Positions 27,392 through 35,037 of a stretch of DNA of 64,000 bases are shown in pieces (positions within the stretch are counted from its first letter, which is position 1; every line of letters begins with the position of its first letter). A program made the translations under genes and the position numbers. Origin of the DNA: Cytophagales bacterium (lineage in GTDB: Bacteria > Bacteroidota > Bacteroidia > Cytophagales > Cyclobacteriaceae); NCBI GenBank assembly GCA_017303805.1, contig JAFLBQ010000001.1, forward strand, positions 186,001 through 250,000, read 5' to 3'. The notes under the pieces are model-generated. The model ran no database searches. It was not told the origin of the DNA and was given only the letters and a program-made list of their open reading frames with translations.

Positions 27392-28435
27392 ATGCATCGT
27401 TTTGTACTTCTTGTTATTGCCTGTATGCTGTTGGCGGTGGGGTCGGTAACTGCGCAAGACCCGCAGTACTCGCAATTTTATGCGGCACCGCTTTATCTGA
27501 ATCCCGCCTTTGCAGGTTCAACCGGCCAAAACCGGGTTGGTATAAATTACCGTAATCAATGGCCTGCCATCGATGCAAACTTCAACACCATCTCGGCTTT
27601 TTACGATACTTACCTGGAAGACAAAAACAGCGGTATCGGTGTATTGTTAACGCGCGATCGCGAAGGAATTTTTGGTTTGCAATCCATGAGTCTTGCGTTT
27701 CAATACTCATACGATTTAAAAATTATTGATGGGTTGTCTTTCAGGCCCGGGGCACAGATTGCCATTTACAACCGATCTATCAATTTCAGCAGGTTGGTCT
27801 TTGGCGATCAGATTGATCCAACTACCGGAAATTTAATTCCGGGCGCTTCGGCCGAAAATCTAAATACCGGGGAATCGAAATTTTTTCCGGATCTGGCTTT
27901 TGGCGGATTGCTGTATAGCAAGCGAGCATGGTTAGGGTTTGCCGGCCATCACTTAACAGAACCCAATCAATCGTTGATAGGCGAGGAGAGTCGCTTACCG
28001 CGCAAGCTATCGGCACATGCCGGATTGAAATTTTATTTTAAGCCCGGTGAAATGGGCAGCGGATTTTATACCCGGCCGCAAGAACGAAGTGTAGCCCCGG
28101 CTATTCAGTACCGGCACCAGGGTGAGTTTGACCAGATGGATGTGGGTTTCTATTTTACATTTGAGCCTTTGATTATTGGTACGTGGTACCGGGGTGTGCC
28201 TTTTAAAAAAGTGAACGGCTTTACCAATAACGAATCGGTTGTGTTGCTGGTAGGCTTTACTAAAAAAGGTGCAAAAGATATTTTAAACATCGGGTATAGT
28301 TACGACTATACTATATCACAACTCGGCCCGGCCAGTGGTGGTGCGCACGAATTTAGTTTGGTGTACTCATGGTCAACCCGCAACCCGCGCAAGCCACCGA
28401 AGGATAAGTTGATGATTCCGTGTCCGGATTTTTAG
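27392..28435 (+). CDS. PorP/SprF-family type IX secretion membrane protein
   Basis: 347 residues from the ATG at 27392 (MHRFVLLVIACMLLAVGSVT); the GTG at 27368 adds eight residues before the signal peptide. Mature start QDPQYSQFYAAPLYLNPAFA followed by NYRNQWPAI is the PorP/SprF hallmark, with beta-barrel strands to the end. These outer-membrane proteins receive or anchor surface proteins exported by T9SS, often those with gliding-motility CTDs. It is divergent from the 1739-residue CTD protein, so the two are probably a substrate/receptor pair (inference from family pairing). Confidence 0.94.
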   Translation: MHRFVLLVIACMLLAVGSVTAQDPQYSQFYAAPLYLNPAFAGSTGQNRVGINYRNQWPAIDANFNTISAFYDTYLEDKNSGIGVLLTRDREGIFGLQSMSLAFQYSYDLKIIDGLSFRPGAQIAIYNRSINFSRLVFGDQIDPTTGNLIPGASAENLNTGESKFFPDLAFGGLLYSKRAWLGFAGHHLTEPNQSLIGEESRLPRKLSAHAGLKFYFKPGEMGSGFYTRPQERSVAPAIQYRHQGEFDQMDVGFYFTFEPLIIGTWYRGVPFKKVNGFTNNESVVLLVGFTKKGAKDILNIGYSYDYTISQLGPASGGAHEFSLVYSWSTRNPRKPPKDKLMIPCPDF

Positions 28436-28443
28436 GTGAATTG

Positions 28444-28802
28444 GTTGCTGGTGACTCGCTGCTGGTTTCTGGTTACTGGCGCCTTGTCGTTTAAGATTTC
28501 AAATAATGGAGGTGATAAATAAAATTAGCGACTGAATTAAACCAATAGCCATGAAAAATCAACCAGCACTCTGGTACACAAATCCTTCCTTAAAGGTAGT
28601 TGTGATTTTTATTTTCATTTGGCTGATGGGAAATATGTTGATTCTTTTGGCGATGACGGATTTCTTTAGGAGTGGTTTTCAGCCGGGTAAACACTTGCCA
28701 AGGGCGTTATTAATACTTGCGTCAACCATCTCAACCTTAAAGATTATCCGCAATTACTTTCGCACCCGAACAACCAGCAACTAGGAACCAGTCACCAGCA
28801 AC
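28444..28802. repeat. inverted-repeat-bounded segment carrying a small ORF
   Basis: GTTGCTGGTGACT at 28444-28456 recurs as its exact complement AGTCACCAGCAAC at 28790-28802. Both sit in wider low-complexity stretches of GGTTGCTGGT / ACCAGCAACT units. The 359-bp segment contains one small gene whose last codons lie inside the right arm. Confidence 0.5.
28551..28784 (+). CDS. small hypothetical membrane protein
   Basis: 77 residues. Two hydrophobic segments (VVVIFIFIWLMGNMLILLAM and ALLILASTISTLKI) end in a basic tail. The last five codons (R-T-T-S-N, stop) fall in the ACCAGCAAC repeat that bounds this segment, so the C-terminus may be repeat-derived. No recognised family. Possibly a genuine small membrane protein; the repeat-embedded end lowers confidence. 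Confidence 0.5.
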   Translation: MKNQPALWYTNPSLKVVVIFIFIWLMGNMLILLAMTDFFRSGFQPGKHLPRALLILASTISTLKIIRNYFRTRTTSN

Positions 28803-28836
28803 GTAATAAGACTGGTAACTTGCAATCGGAAACTAA

Positions 28837-29808
28837 TCACTCCTCTCCACCATCAATCTTGCAATAGTTATCCATGCCAATGTGCAGCAAGGCATCGCCT
28901 GCATTTACTACGGGGTGATTGTTCAGGCCAACCACATAACCTGTTGAGGGAGATTTTACGGTTTCTTTAAATTCGCCAAACGGGTCGGTAATGGTTCCCA
29001 CAGTCTGACTTTTATGAACCAGATCGCCACACCGGATAGTGGACTGAAATAAACCGGCATGCTGCGCCCGGGCCCACGATGAATTCCACACAATTTTGTT
29101 AACCTCTTTGGGTTCCGGTGCGGTGTCAATCATCTTCAAATGTTTCATTAATCGCAGGGTTCCGTTTACGCCATCTTCAATTGCTTGCTGATCGAAGCGT
29201 AATGACTCGCCCCCTTCGTACACAATAATATTTTTACCCAACTTGGCGGCCTGTTGGCGAATGGAGTGCGGCCGGAAGGGCGAATCGATGGTAAAAGGTG
29301 CATGAAAAGCATTGGCAAGCTCCACATTTTTTTCGTCCGACATTACACATCTTATTTGCGGATAGTTGGTGCGCATGGCGCCCCCGGTATGAAAGTCGAT
29401 GCCATAATCTATATATGGAATAATATCGTGTGTAATGTGGTAGGCTACGCGCGATGCCAGTGAACCGTTTTTACTTCCCGGAAAGGAGCGATTTACGTCT
29501 TTACCATCGGGCACTTCGCGTGAGTAATTTAGAAAACCGTAAATGTTAATGATGGGCATGCAGATTACGGTACCGCGTTTTACGCGATTGTAACCGAGGT
29601 CTAAAATTCTACGCACAATTTCCATCCCGTTAATCTCATCACCATGCATACCGGCAGTAAGGGCCAGCACCGGGCCATCCTCCAATCCACGAAAAGCATA
29701 AATGGGTGTGTCAATCTGCGTACGCGAAGGAAGGCGGGCAATGTTGATGATGATCTCTTTGAACTCACCCGGGCGGATTGGTTGACCTGTAATGGTTATG
29801 TCTTTCAT
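28837..29808 (-). CDS. succinylglutamate desuccinylase/aspartoacylase-family (M14-like) hydrolase
   Basis: 323 residues. The zinc-site pattern is visible: LTAGMHGDEINGMEIVRR (H and E ligands), NRSFPGSKNGS, and a distal His in GIDFHTGG, followed by a C-terminal barrel-sandwich domain (FKETVKSPSTGYVVGLNNHP). Family members remove acyl groups from acyl-amino acids or cut glutamate amides. Downstream in the same direction as rimK and the zinc-protease-like gene, about 90 bp after rimK, it likely forms with them a glutamate-ligation/removal module (inference). Confidence 0.9.
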   Translation of the reverse strand: MKDITITGQPIRPGEFKEIIINIARLPSRTQIDTPIYAFRGLEDGPVLALTAGMHGDEINGMEIVRRILDLGYNRVKRGTVICMPIINIYGFLNYSREVPDGKDVNRSFPGSKNGSLASRVAYHITHDIIPYIDYGIDFHTGGAMRTNYPQIRCVMSDEKNVELANAFHAPFTIDSPFRPHSIRQQAAKLGKNIIVYEGGESLRFDQQAIEDGVNGTLRLMKHLKMIDTAPEPKEVNKIVWNSSWARAQHAGLFQSTIRCGDLVHKSQTVGTITDPFGEFKETVKSPSTGYVVGLNNHPVVNAGDALLHIGMDNYCKIDGGEE

Positions 29809-29810
29809 AA

Positions 29811-29892
29811 TATTAGTCCATAGTCCAAAGTCTTTAGTAAATAGTATAATTTGATTTTCTTTCTGACTATGGACTATTTACTATCGACTAAT
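29811..29892. repeat. imperfect inverted repeat of TAGTCCATAGTC units
   Basis: TTAGTCCATAGTCC and AGTAAATAGTA on the left are mirrored by GACTATGGACTA and TTTACTATCGACTAA on the right, around an AT-rich loop. It fills the gap between the rimK and aspartoacylase-like genes and looks like a dispersed intergenic repeat. Confidence 0.55.
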
Positions 29893-29898
29893 GACTTT

Positions 29899-30810
29899 TT
29901 AAGCATTTATTTTATCCTTCTGGATTTTCTTTTTGCCGGCATGCTCTTCCAGGTACAGATAAATTTTACCCGCAATATCTACTTTGGTGGCACCTTCAAT
30001 GCCTTCCAGGCCGGGCGAGGAATTAACTTCTATTATAAGCGGCCCGCGCTTCGATGGCAACATATCTACACCAGCAACGCCAAGGCCCATTTTTTTTGCC
30101 GCCTCGATGGCTGCATGTTTTTCGTGGCGATCTAATTTAACTACAGTAGCTACGCCACCCCGGTGCAGGTTAGATCGGAACTCGCCTTCGCGGGTAGCCT
30201 GGCGTTTCATGGCGCCAACTACCTCACCATTTACCACAAATGCGCGGATGTCAGAGCCTTTGGCTTCTTTGATAAACTCCTGCACAATGATGCGGGTTTT
30301 TACACCGTGAAATGCTTCGATTACAGATTGTGCGGCTTTCTTATTTTCGGCTAACACTACACCAAGTCCTTGTGTGCCCTCCAGTAACTTAATTACAACG
30401 GGTGCACCACCCACGGCTTCGATTACACCTTCCGTATCACGCGAGTAATCCATAAAAATAGTTTTGGGCAATCCCAAACCGGCCCGCGAAAGTATTTGCA
30501 AACTTCTCAATTTATCGCGCGAGCGAATTAAAGCCTGCGACTCAACAGCTGTAAAAACTTTCATCATTTCAAACTGGCGCACCACGGCAGCGCCATAGAA
30601 CGTTACCGATGCCCCAATGCGGGGAATAATGGCATCGAAATAATCTAACCTGCGACCGTTGTACCACACCATCGGGTTTTTCTTTTCTATCAGCAGCACA
30701 CATTTCATGTGGTCTATAATCTCCACTTTGTGCCCCCGCTTTTCGCCAGCTTCTTTTAGTCGCCTGGTAGAATACAACTTCGGATCTCTTGACAATATCG
30801 CAATGTTCAT
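29899..30810 (-). CDS. rimK: RimK-type alpha-L-glutamate ligase (ATP-grasp)
   Basis: 303 residues with the RimK N-terminal domain ([20 protein letters not shown]), [20 protein letters not shown], and the ATP-grasp core ([58 protein letters not shown]). Family members add glutamates to the C-terminus of ribosomal protein S6 or make other glutamate peptides. The lysine-rich tail ([15 protein letters not shown]) is extra. The ATG overlaps the end of the zinc-protease-like gene by four bases, showing translational coupling. Confidence 0.93.
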   Translation of the reverse strand: MNIAILSRDPKLYSTRRLKEAGEKRGHKVEIIDHMKCVLLIEKKNPMVWYNGRRLDYFDAIIPRIGASVTFYGAAVVRQFEMMKVFTAVESQALIRSRDKLRSLQILSRAGLGLPKTIFMDYSRDTEGVIEAVGGAPVVIKLLEGTQGLGVVLAENKKAAQSVIEAFHGVKTRIIVQEFIKEAKGSDIRAFVVNGEVVGAMKRQATREGEFRSNLHRGGVATVVKLDRHEKHAAIEAAKKMGLGVAGVDMLPSKRGPLIIEVNSSPGLEGIEGATKVDIAGKIYLYLEEHAGKKKIQKDKINA

Positions 30811-31232
30811 GTACCCTGGGTTTTATGGTGGTAAGATAAATCTTTTTTGGTGACGTCTATCAGAAAGCGGTTGCGCAAAATTTTACGCCCCAGCAGTACC
30901 GGAAACTTTAAATTGCCGCGGTTACTCAACGAAAACTCTGCGCGTATTAAATGATGATAAATTCTTATTGTTGTCTTAATCACGTAGCGCAATTCGGCTT
31001 CGCCAAACGAATTTTTTATTTCACGTTGTTTAAATTTTTTAAAAACAAACTTCATTCCGGTAAATTCCGGGTGTTCTTCATCCAGCAAAACAAATTCAAG
31101 CACTCCGTTTACCACCTCTACCCGCGAGCAATGTAAACTGCTGGTGTAGGCGCCAGTATCTATTTTTGCATGTATGTCGGTAAGCCCTAGCTTGGGCATA
31201 TCCACCCTGTCAGAACGGCCTAGTGTAAGCAT
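30807..31232 (-). CDS. RimB-like retropepsin/zinc-protease family protein (PF05618)
   Basis: 141 residues. The motif [13 protein letters not shown] matches the D-T-G aspartic-protease-like site of the so-called ATP-dependent zinc protease family, and [16 protein letters not shown] is the conserved C-terminal strand-turn. In Pseudomonas a homologue (RimB) acts next to RimK on S6 glutamylation. Here it lies first in the operon and overlaps rimK by four bases, supporting the same partnership. Confidence 0.88.
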   Translation of the reverse strand: MLTLGRSDRVDMPKLGLTDIHAKIDTGAYTSSLHCSRVEVVNGVLEFVLLDEEHPEFTGMKFVFKKFKQREIKNSFGEAELRYVIKTTIRIYHHLIRAEFSLSNRGNLKFPVLLGRKILRNRFLIDVTKKDLSYHHKTQGT

Positions 31233-31260
31233 ATAATAAGCTATGCAGAATTTCTGAAAT

Positions 31261-31288
31261 AAAAAAAGCCCCGATAAACTCAGGGCTC
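31261..31288 (-). terminator. rho-independent terminator of the DUF2911 gene or rim operon junction
   Basis: On the minus strand a 7-bp stem (AGCCCTG/CGGGGCT with one G-U pair) is followed by seven Ts. It terminates minus-strand transcription coming from the DUF2911 gene. Confidence 0.75.
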
Positions 31289-31308
31289 TTGTTTGCAGTT
31301 TTTTATGA

Positions 31309-31848
31309 CTAGTATTTCAATGGTACTTTTACTAATGTATTTTCCCAGGCAATAACCATCGCTGCCGAAGCATCTTTGCCATCAAATACGATGGTAAATG
31401 CTTCTACTTCGCTATCGGTTTTACCGGCCGGTACTTTTACCCGCGCTACATCTTTCGCTTCTTCGTATTCGTAAGCGCCCCAGGTATCTAACTTGGTGTT
31501 GAAGATGATGGTCCACTCGGTCTTATCGGGAATGGCATAGAGTGTATAGGTGCCGGCCTTCACTAATTTATCGCCAAAGGTTACGTCTTTATAAAGTTTA
31601 ATTTCGGTGGCTTCGTTAGCGCCCAGGCGCCACACTTTACCAAAGGGTTCGGTACCACCTAACATGGTGCGACCCTTTTTGGATGGACGGCCATAAATAA
31701 CACGCGCAACCGGTGCGGCATTGCGGCCATCGGGCCTGAAATACGAAATGTCTGCCGGGCTTGGATCAAGGCCCGGTAATTTTTGGGCGTAGGTTTCCAG
31801 CACTCCTGCCAGCAGAAAGGCAACCATGAGTAATTTAACATGCTTCAT
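31309..31848 (-). CDS. DUF2911 secreted protein
   Basis: 179 residues from the ATG at 31848 (signal MKHVKLLMVAFLLAGVLETYAQ). Typical DUF2911 motifs: ARVIYGRPSKKGR, GGTEPFGKVWRLGANEATEI, TYTLYAIPDKTEWTIIFN and WGAYEYEEAKDVARV. These periplasmic proteins are very common in Bacteroidota and have no known function. It stands between the thioredoxin gene and a terminator, with its own 90-bp upstream gap. Confidence 0.92.
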   Translation of the reverse strand: MKHVKLLMVAFLLAGVLETYAQKLPGLDPSPADISYFRPDGRNAAPVARVIYGRPSKKGRTMLGGTEPFGKVWRLGANEATEIKLYKDVTFGDKLVKAGTYTLYAIPDKTEWTIIFNTKLDTWGAYEYEEAKDVARVKVPAGKTDSEVEAFTIVFDGKDASAAMVIAWENTLVKVPLKY

Positions 31849-31939
31849 ACGTAGTAAATTTAGTTGTGTGATTAATGCAATGAGTTTAAAAACGATTTGC
31901 AGAACGGAAATGTTCACTAAACTATACGAATGGCAGGAT

Positions 31940-32254
31940 TTAAAAAATATGCGCAGGTAATTTATCCAGTTCGCGTTTTAGATATGCCGCTGGTACCACA
32001 CCGGACTGCCGCCATTTAATCTGTCCTTTTTGGAAAATAATTAAAGTAGGAACGCCCTGAACCTGAAATTGTTGGGCCAAGGCCTGATTCTTATCCACGT
32101 CAATTTTTACTATTCGTACTTTACTACCAACGGTTTGCTTTAATTCATTCAAAATCGGCCCCATCATTTTACACGGGCCGCACCACTCGGCCGAAAAATC
32201 GACCAGGGTAGGTGTTTCGCTATTGATTATTTCGGTAAAGCTGCCTTGGGCCAT
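31940..32254 (-). CDS. trxA: thioredoxin
   Basis: 104 residues with the redox site WCGPCK at about 24-29, the cis-Pro loop VQGVPTLIIF, and no signal peptide, so it is cytoplasmic. It is last in the six-gene thiol operon; its ATG overlaps the stop of the OsmC gene (shared base at 32254). It probably reduces persulfides or disulfides formed on the upstream rhodanese and OsmC proteins (inference from context). Confidence 0.95.
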   Translation of the reverse strand: MAQGSFTEIINSETPTLVDFSAEWCGPCKMMGPILNELKQTVGSKVRIVKIDVDKNQALAQQFQVQGVPTLIIFQKGQIKWRQSGVVPAAYLKRELDKLPAHIF

Positions 32255-32727
32255 TATAACACAACAGGTTCGTTCGAATTTACAATGATCTTTGAAATCA
32301 TGGAAACTTTCGATTTAACAGAATTGGAAATCAGGCAGGCCGCCTCGGCTTTTTCCAGGACACGCTGGGCGCGCTCCCTGTCTTTTTGGTGGGCAATAGT
32401 TACAATGGGATTCAGTTCAACTTCGGTCATAAAATATTTGCCATCCACTTGCTCCAGTTTTCCTTTTGCCGTTGAGGTGAAGGCAGTAAATTCCAATTTT
32501 GAGTTTTCGGCTATTGCCAAAAAGGTTGTCATCAGGCAACTGTTAACAGCAGCCGTAAACAAGTGCTCGGGCGACCAAATACCTGCAATCCCTTTTGGAA
32601 ATTCGGGGGGTGTGGCTACTTCAATGCATCCGTTGCCCTGTGGGGAAGCATTTAATTCTGGCGAGCACATAATCCCTTTGCGATCGGTGTTCCAGCTTAC
32701 TGAAACCTGATAAAGATGTTCATTCAT
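32254..32727 (-). CDS. OsmC-family peroxiredoxin-like protein
   Basis: 157 residues with the OsmC fold and both redox cysteines: NSCLMTTFLAIAE (nucleophilic Cys) and EAACLISNSVKSK (second Cys). PEHLFTAAVNSC is a strong family signature. OsmC proteins reduce organic hydroperoxides and, in some species, persulfides. It lies between two rhodaneses and thioredoxin, which favours a persulfide-handling role. Confidence 0.92.
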   Translation of the reverse strand: MNEHLYQVSVSWNTDRKGIMCSPELNASPQGNGCIEVATPPEFPKGIAGIWSPEHLFTAAVNSCLMTTFLAIAENSKLEFTAFTSTAKGKLEQVDGKYFMTEVELNPIVTIAHQKDRERAQRVLEKAEAACLISNSVKSKVSMISKIIVNSNEPVVL

Positions 32728-32732
32728 AAGAA

Positions 32733-33044
32733 TTAAAGTTTACTTTGAAGGCCAATCCAACTACCGCCATTGTACACCTGGGTATAACCTTTCGATTTAA
32801 GAATATTTTTTGCTACACCGCTGCGCATACCCGAGGCACAACAAGTAATAATAGGTTTATTTTTATCTGAGAACCGACTGGTAGTACCAATCGAATCAAC
32901 CGGAATATTTACAGAACCTTTAATATGCCCGCCTGCATACTCACCCTTACTGCGAACGTCCACAATGATAGCCCCGTTTTTCAGCAACTCCGAATAATTT
33001 GTTTTAGGACCCAGCCCGAAAAGATTTTTCAATAATTCCATCAT
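32733..33044 (-). CDS. rhodanese-like sulfurtransferase (second copy)
   Basis: 103 residues, a single rhodanese domain: AIIVDVRSKGEYAGGHIKGS ... and active loop CCASGMRS with a doubled Cys. The N-terminal segment MELLKNLFGLGPKTNYSELL is an extra helix. Its start overlaps the end of the first rhodanese gene by four bases. Confidence 0.92.
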   Translation of the reverse strand: MMELLKNLFGLGPKTNYSELLKNGAIIVDVRSKGEYAGGHIKGSVNIPVDSIGTTSRFSDKNKPIITCCASGMRSGVAKNILKSKGYTQVYNGGSWIGLQSKL

Positions 33045-33334
33045 ACCGTTTCAACATTTTGAGAAAGTAAATAGTTTATAGTGAGCCAGCTTCCGGCATC
33101 TACACATTCAAATTTTTGTTCCTTAAGCATGTAGTTGGCCATTGCACTTCGCCCGCCCGAGGCACAATACAGAATAAGAGGCTGCTTCAGTTCACGCAAC
33201 TCGTCAACACGTTGCAACAAATCGCTAACCGGAATATTTACGGCATCAGGAATATGCCCACCCATGTATTCTGATGGGGTGCGCACGTCAACAATAGTAC
33301 CTTCCTTGTTTTCTATTAGTTTTTTGAGATTCAT
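33041..33334 (-). CDS. rhodanese-like sulfurtransferase (first copy)
   Basis: 97 residues: GTIVDVRTPSEYMGGHIPDA and active loop YCASGGRSAMA with one catalytic Cys that would carry a persulfide. Cytoplasmic. It begins 3 bp after the DUF6132 stop. The two rhodaneses differ clearly in sequence, so they are not a recent duplication. Confidence 0.93.
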   Translation of the reverse strand: MNLKKLIENKEGTIVDVRTPSEYMGGHIPDAVNIPVSDLLQRVDELRELKQPLILYCASGGRSAMANYMLKEQKFECVDAGSWLTINYLLSQNVETV

Positions 33335-33337
33335 ACA

Positions 33338-33535
33338 CTATGATTTTGATTTTTCTTTTCTGAACATACTCACCACAAGACCGCCCATTAGTGCTCCGTA
33401 AAGCGAAGAATTTACAGGACTGGATGTGATAGGGCAGGAGCCGGAGCTGCAGCCTATTTGCTGCCAATACAGATAGCCGGCCAGCAGACCTATTGCTCCG
33501 CCAGGTATCCAGGCGTACTTCCTAATTTTTTCCAT
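33338..33535 (-). CDS. DUF6132-family small membrane protein
   Basis: 65 residues. A membrane segment (IPGGAIGLLAGYLYW), then QQIGCSSGSCPITSSP with two cysteines, then a second segment (SSLYGALMGGLVVSMF) and a basic tail. This is the pattern I associate with DUF6132, found beside rhodaneses in Bacteroidota. It overlaps DUF2892 by 14 bp. The C-x4-C pair could take part in sulfur relay or metal binding (inference). Confidence 0.8.
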   Translation of the reverse strand: MEKIRKYAWIPGGAIGLLAGYLYWQQIGCSSGSCPITSSPVNSSLYGALMGGLVVSMFRKEKSKS

Positions 33536-33740
33536 AAATCTTTTTTCGGAGGGTACTTAAACCAAAGGGTAAATACAGAGGGCAAAAACTTACCATGCTG
33601 GTGAGAATAAACACCGCAGCCAGTACCAAAAGTATAACAGCCGTGGTGCCTGAAATTACATTGGTGAAATAAAGTACCACAACGAGACCAGCCAATATCA
33701 CACGGATAAGGCGATCGAGGGAGCCCATATTTTTTGTCAT
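33522..33740 (-). CDS. DUF2892 (YgaP-type membrane domain) protein
   Basis: 72 residues. N-terminus MTKNMGSLDRLIRVILAGLV with two membrane segments and a CPLYLPFGLSTLRK ending is the DUF2892 signature. In E. coli YgaP this domain is fused to a rhodanese; here it is a separate first gene in an operon whose third and fourth genes are rhodaneses. A TAGTTTTG promoter element and a CRP-like site lie directly upstream. Confidence 0.9.
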   Translation of the reverse strand: MTKNMGSLDRLIRVILAGLVVVLYFTNVISGTTAVILLVLAAVFILTSMVSFCPLYLPFGLSTLRKKIYGKN

Positions 33741-33764
33741 GATTGAGTAGTTTTAATTATGGGT

Positions 33765-33772
33765 CAAAACTA
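33765..33772 (-). promoter_or_regulatory. -7 element of the thiol operon promoter
   Basis: The minus strand reads TAGTTTTG, a perfect TAnnTTTG, 25 bp before the DUF2892 ATG. No good -33 TTTG lies upstream; the activator-like site at 33794-33809 occupies that region. Confidence 0.65.
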
Positions 33773-33793
33773 CGCACCGGAACAACCTAAATT

Positions 33794-33809
33794 TGTGATT
33801 TAGATCACA
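33794..33809 (-). promoter_or_regulatory. Crp/Fnr-type operator TGTGA-N6-TCACA
   Basis: A perfect palindromic CRP-type site (TGTGATTTAGATCACA) overlaps the last codon of the Crp/Fnr gene. Its centre is about 41 bp upstream of the transcription start predicted from the TAGTTTTG element, the class II activator position. Confidence 0.75.
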
Positions 33810-34398
33810 GAATGGTTATTTTATTTCGGGCAAGTTTTACAAGGCCCTCATTTTCCATTTGTTTGATAACACGCGAAACGGCTTCGCGGGCAGTGCCTAA
33901 TTCATCGGCCAGTTGCTGATGCGTTATGGAAAGTTTTTTGCTTTTATAAAGATCCGATTTCTGTTTAAGCAACTGAAGCAATCGCGAATCAAGCTTTTGA
34001 AAAGCGATAGCATTTACAGCCGTAAGCAATTCTTCAAACCGCTTGTGATATAATCTGAAAATGAAATCCGACCACTCAGGAAATTTCTTTACCCATTCAC
34101 TTGCCTTTTCTACGGGTATGAATAAAATTTCGGCATCTTCTTCAACCACTGCTTTTACCTTGCTGGTTTCGTTATGTAAGCCCCCTAAGAACGACATAAT
34201 GCAACTCTCACCAGCAGAAATATAATAGAGTAAAAGTTCATGCCCCGCTGCGTCAGTGCGCATTACCCTAAGGCTTCCCTTTCGTACCAACGGAATAGCT
34301 TTGATGTAGCTGCTTTCGTGTAAAATAACTACGCCTGCCTCAAACTTTTTAAGCTGGCCAAACTGCAAAACCTCTTCTTGAAGAAGGCTTTGAAACAT
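33805..34398 (-). CDS. Crp/Fnr-family transcriptional regulator
   Basis: 197 residues from the ATG at 34398 (MFQSLLQEEVLQFGQLKKFE); an ATG at 34446 would overlap the upstream gene by 44 bp. N-terminal cyclic-nucleotide-binding-like barrel, a long dimer helix (FEELLTAVNAIAFQKLDSRL), and a winged helix with recognition helix TAREAVSRVIKQMENEG. Its R-E-x-x-x-R spacing equals the three contact residues of E. coli CRP. The phosphate-binding R-S-A of cAMP-binding CRPs is not visible, so the effector is probably not cAMP. A lone Cys sits in GESCIMS. It likely controls the downstream thiol operon. Confidence 0.93.
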   Translation of the reverse strand: MFQSLLQEEVLQFGQLKKFEAGVVILHESSYIKAIPLVRKGSLRVMRTDAAGHELLLYYISAGESCIMSFLGGLHNETSKVKAVVEEDAEILFIPVEKASEWVKKFPEWSDFIFRLYHKRFEELLTAVNAIAFQKLDSRLLQLLKQKSDLYKSKKLSITHQQLADELGTAREAVSRVIKQMENEGLVKLARNKITIL

Positions 34399-34402
34399 GG
34401 TT

Positions 34403-34948
34403 TTAAGAGAGTAAAAACAAAAAGATGAGTGGAAACAAGATGCCAATCAGGGCCAGCTTCCAGCCGCGGCCCCAAAAGCTGTTGGTTCCTTTCTGAATAA
34501 ACATTCCTGTAAAAGCAATTACCAGCATTGCTACGCCAAATATATCCGAATAGTAAATCCACCACTTGCTGGTGTCCACATGCAGTTTGGTCATTTGGCC
34601 TAGAACCGGAGTTGTACGGTATGTTTCGATTTTGCCTTTGCCGGTTGTGAGGTCAATCTGTACATCGTTGTTAACATACGATATCTTCAGGGTATTACCA
34701 TCCACACTAAATCGCCTGAGCTGATCATCGATTTTGTATTGCTGCGTAAACCCGGCAATAAATTTATTGGTTACAGAATCTTTTACCACAGGTTGTTGTA
34801 GTTGTATTTCCTGCGCATTGTAGGTGTACCTGCGGGGGTGCCATACCTGGCGGTGGTTTAAAAAAATTCCTGAAAATGCAAATGCGATAATCAATCCTAA
34901 GTAGAAGTAGGCGATGTCGCGGTGCGTGTTGCGGGCGGTTAGTTTCAT
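34403..34948 (-). CDS. PepSY-associated membrane protein
   Basis: 181 residues: an N-terminal membrane helix ending in GIFLNHRQVW, a periplasmic PepSY-like domain (about residues 50-125), and two further C-terminal helices (YSDIFGVAMLVIAFTGMFI and LALIGILFPLIFLFLLS). This is the short form of PepSY-TM proteins, often tied to iron/heme or respiratory redox steps. It lies 4 bp upstream of the Crp/Fnr gene and is probably cotranscribed. Confidence 0.85.
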   Translation of the reverse strand: MKLTARNTHRDIAYFYLGLIIAFAFSGIFLNHRQVWHPRRYTYNAQEIQLQQPVVKDSVTNKFIAGFTQQYKIDDQLRRFSVDGNTLKISYVNNDVQIDLTTGKGKIETYRTTPVLGQMTKLHVDTSKWWIYYSDIFGVAMLVIAFTGMFIQKGTNSFWGRGWKLALIGILFPLIFLFLLS

Positions 34949-35037
34949 AGTCTTTCTGTCTATAGTTTATGCTTAAGGTGCAAGCTACAAGCCTACAACT
35001 CCAAATCTGAATTTACCAGTGTCCTGAGATTTGCATT

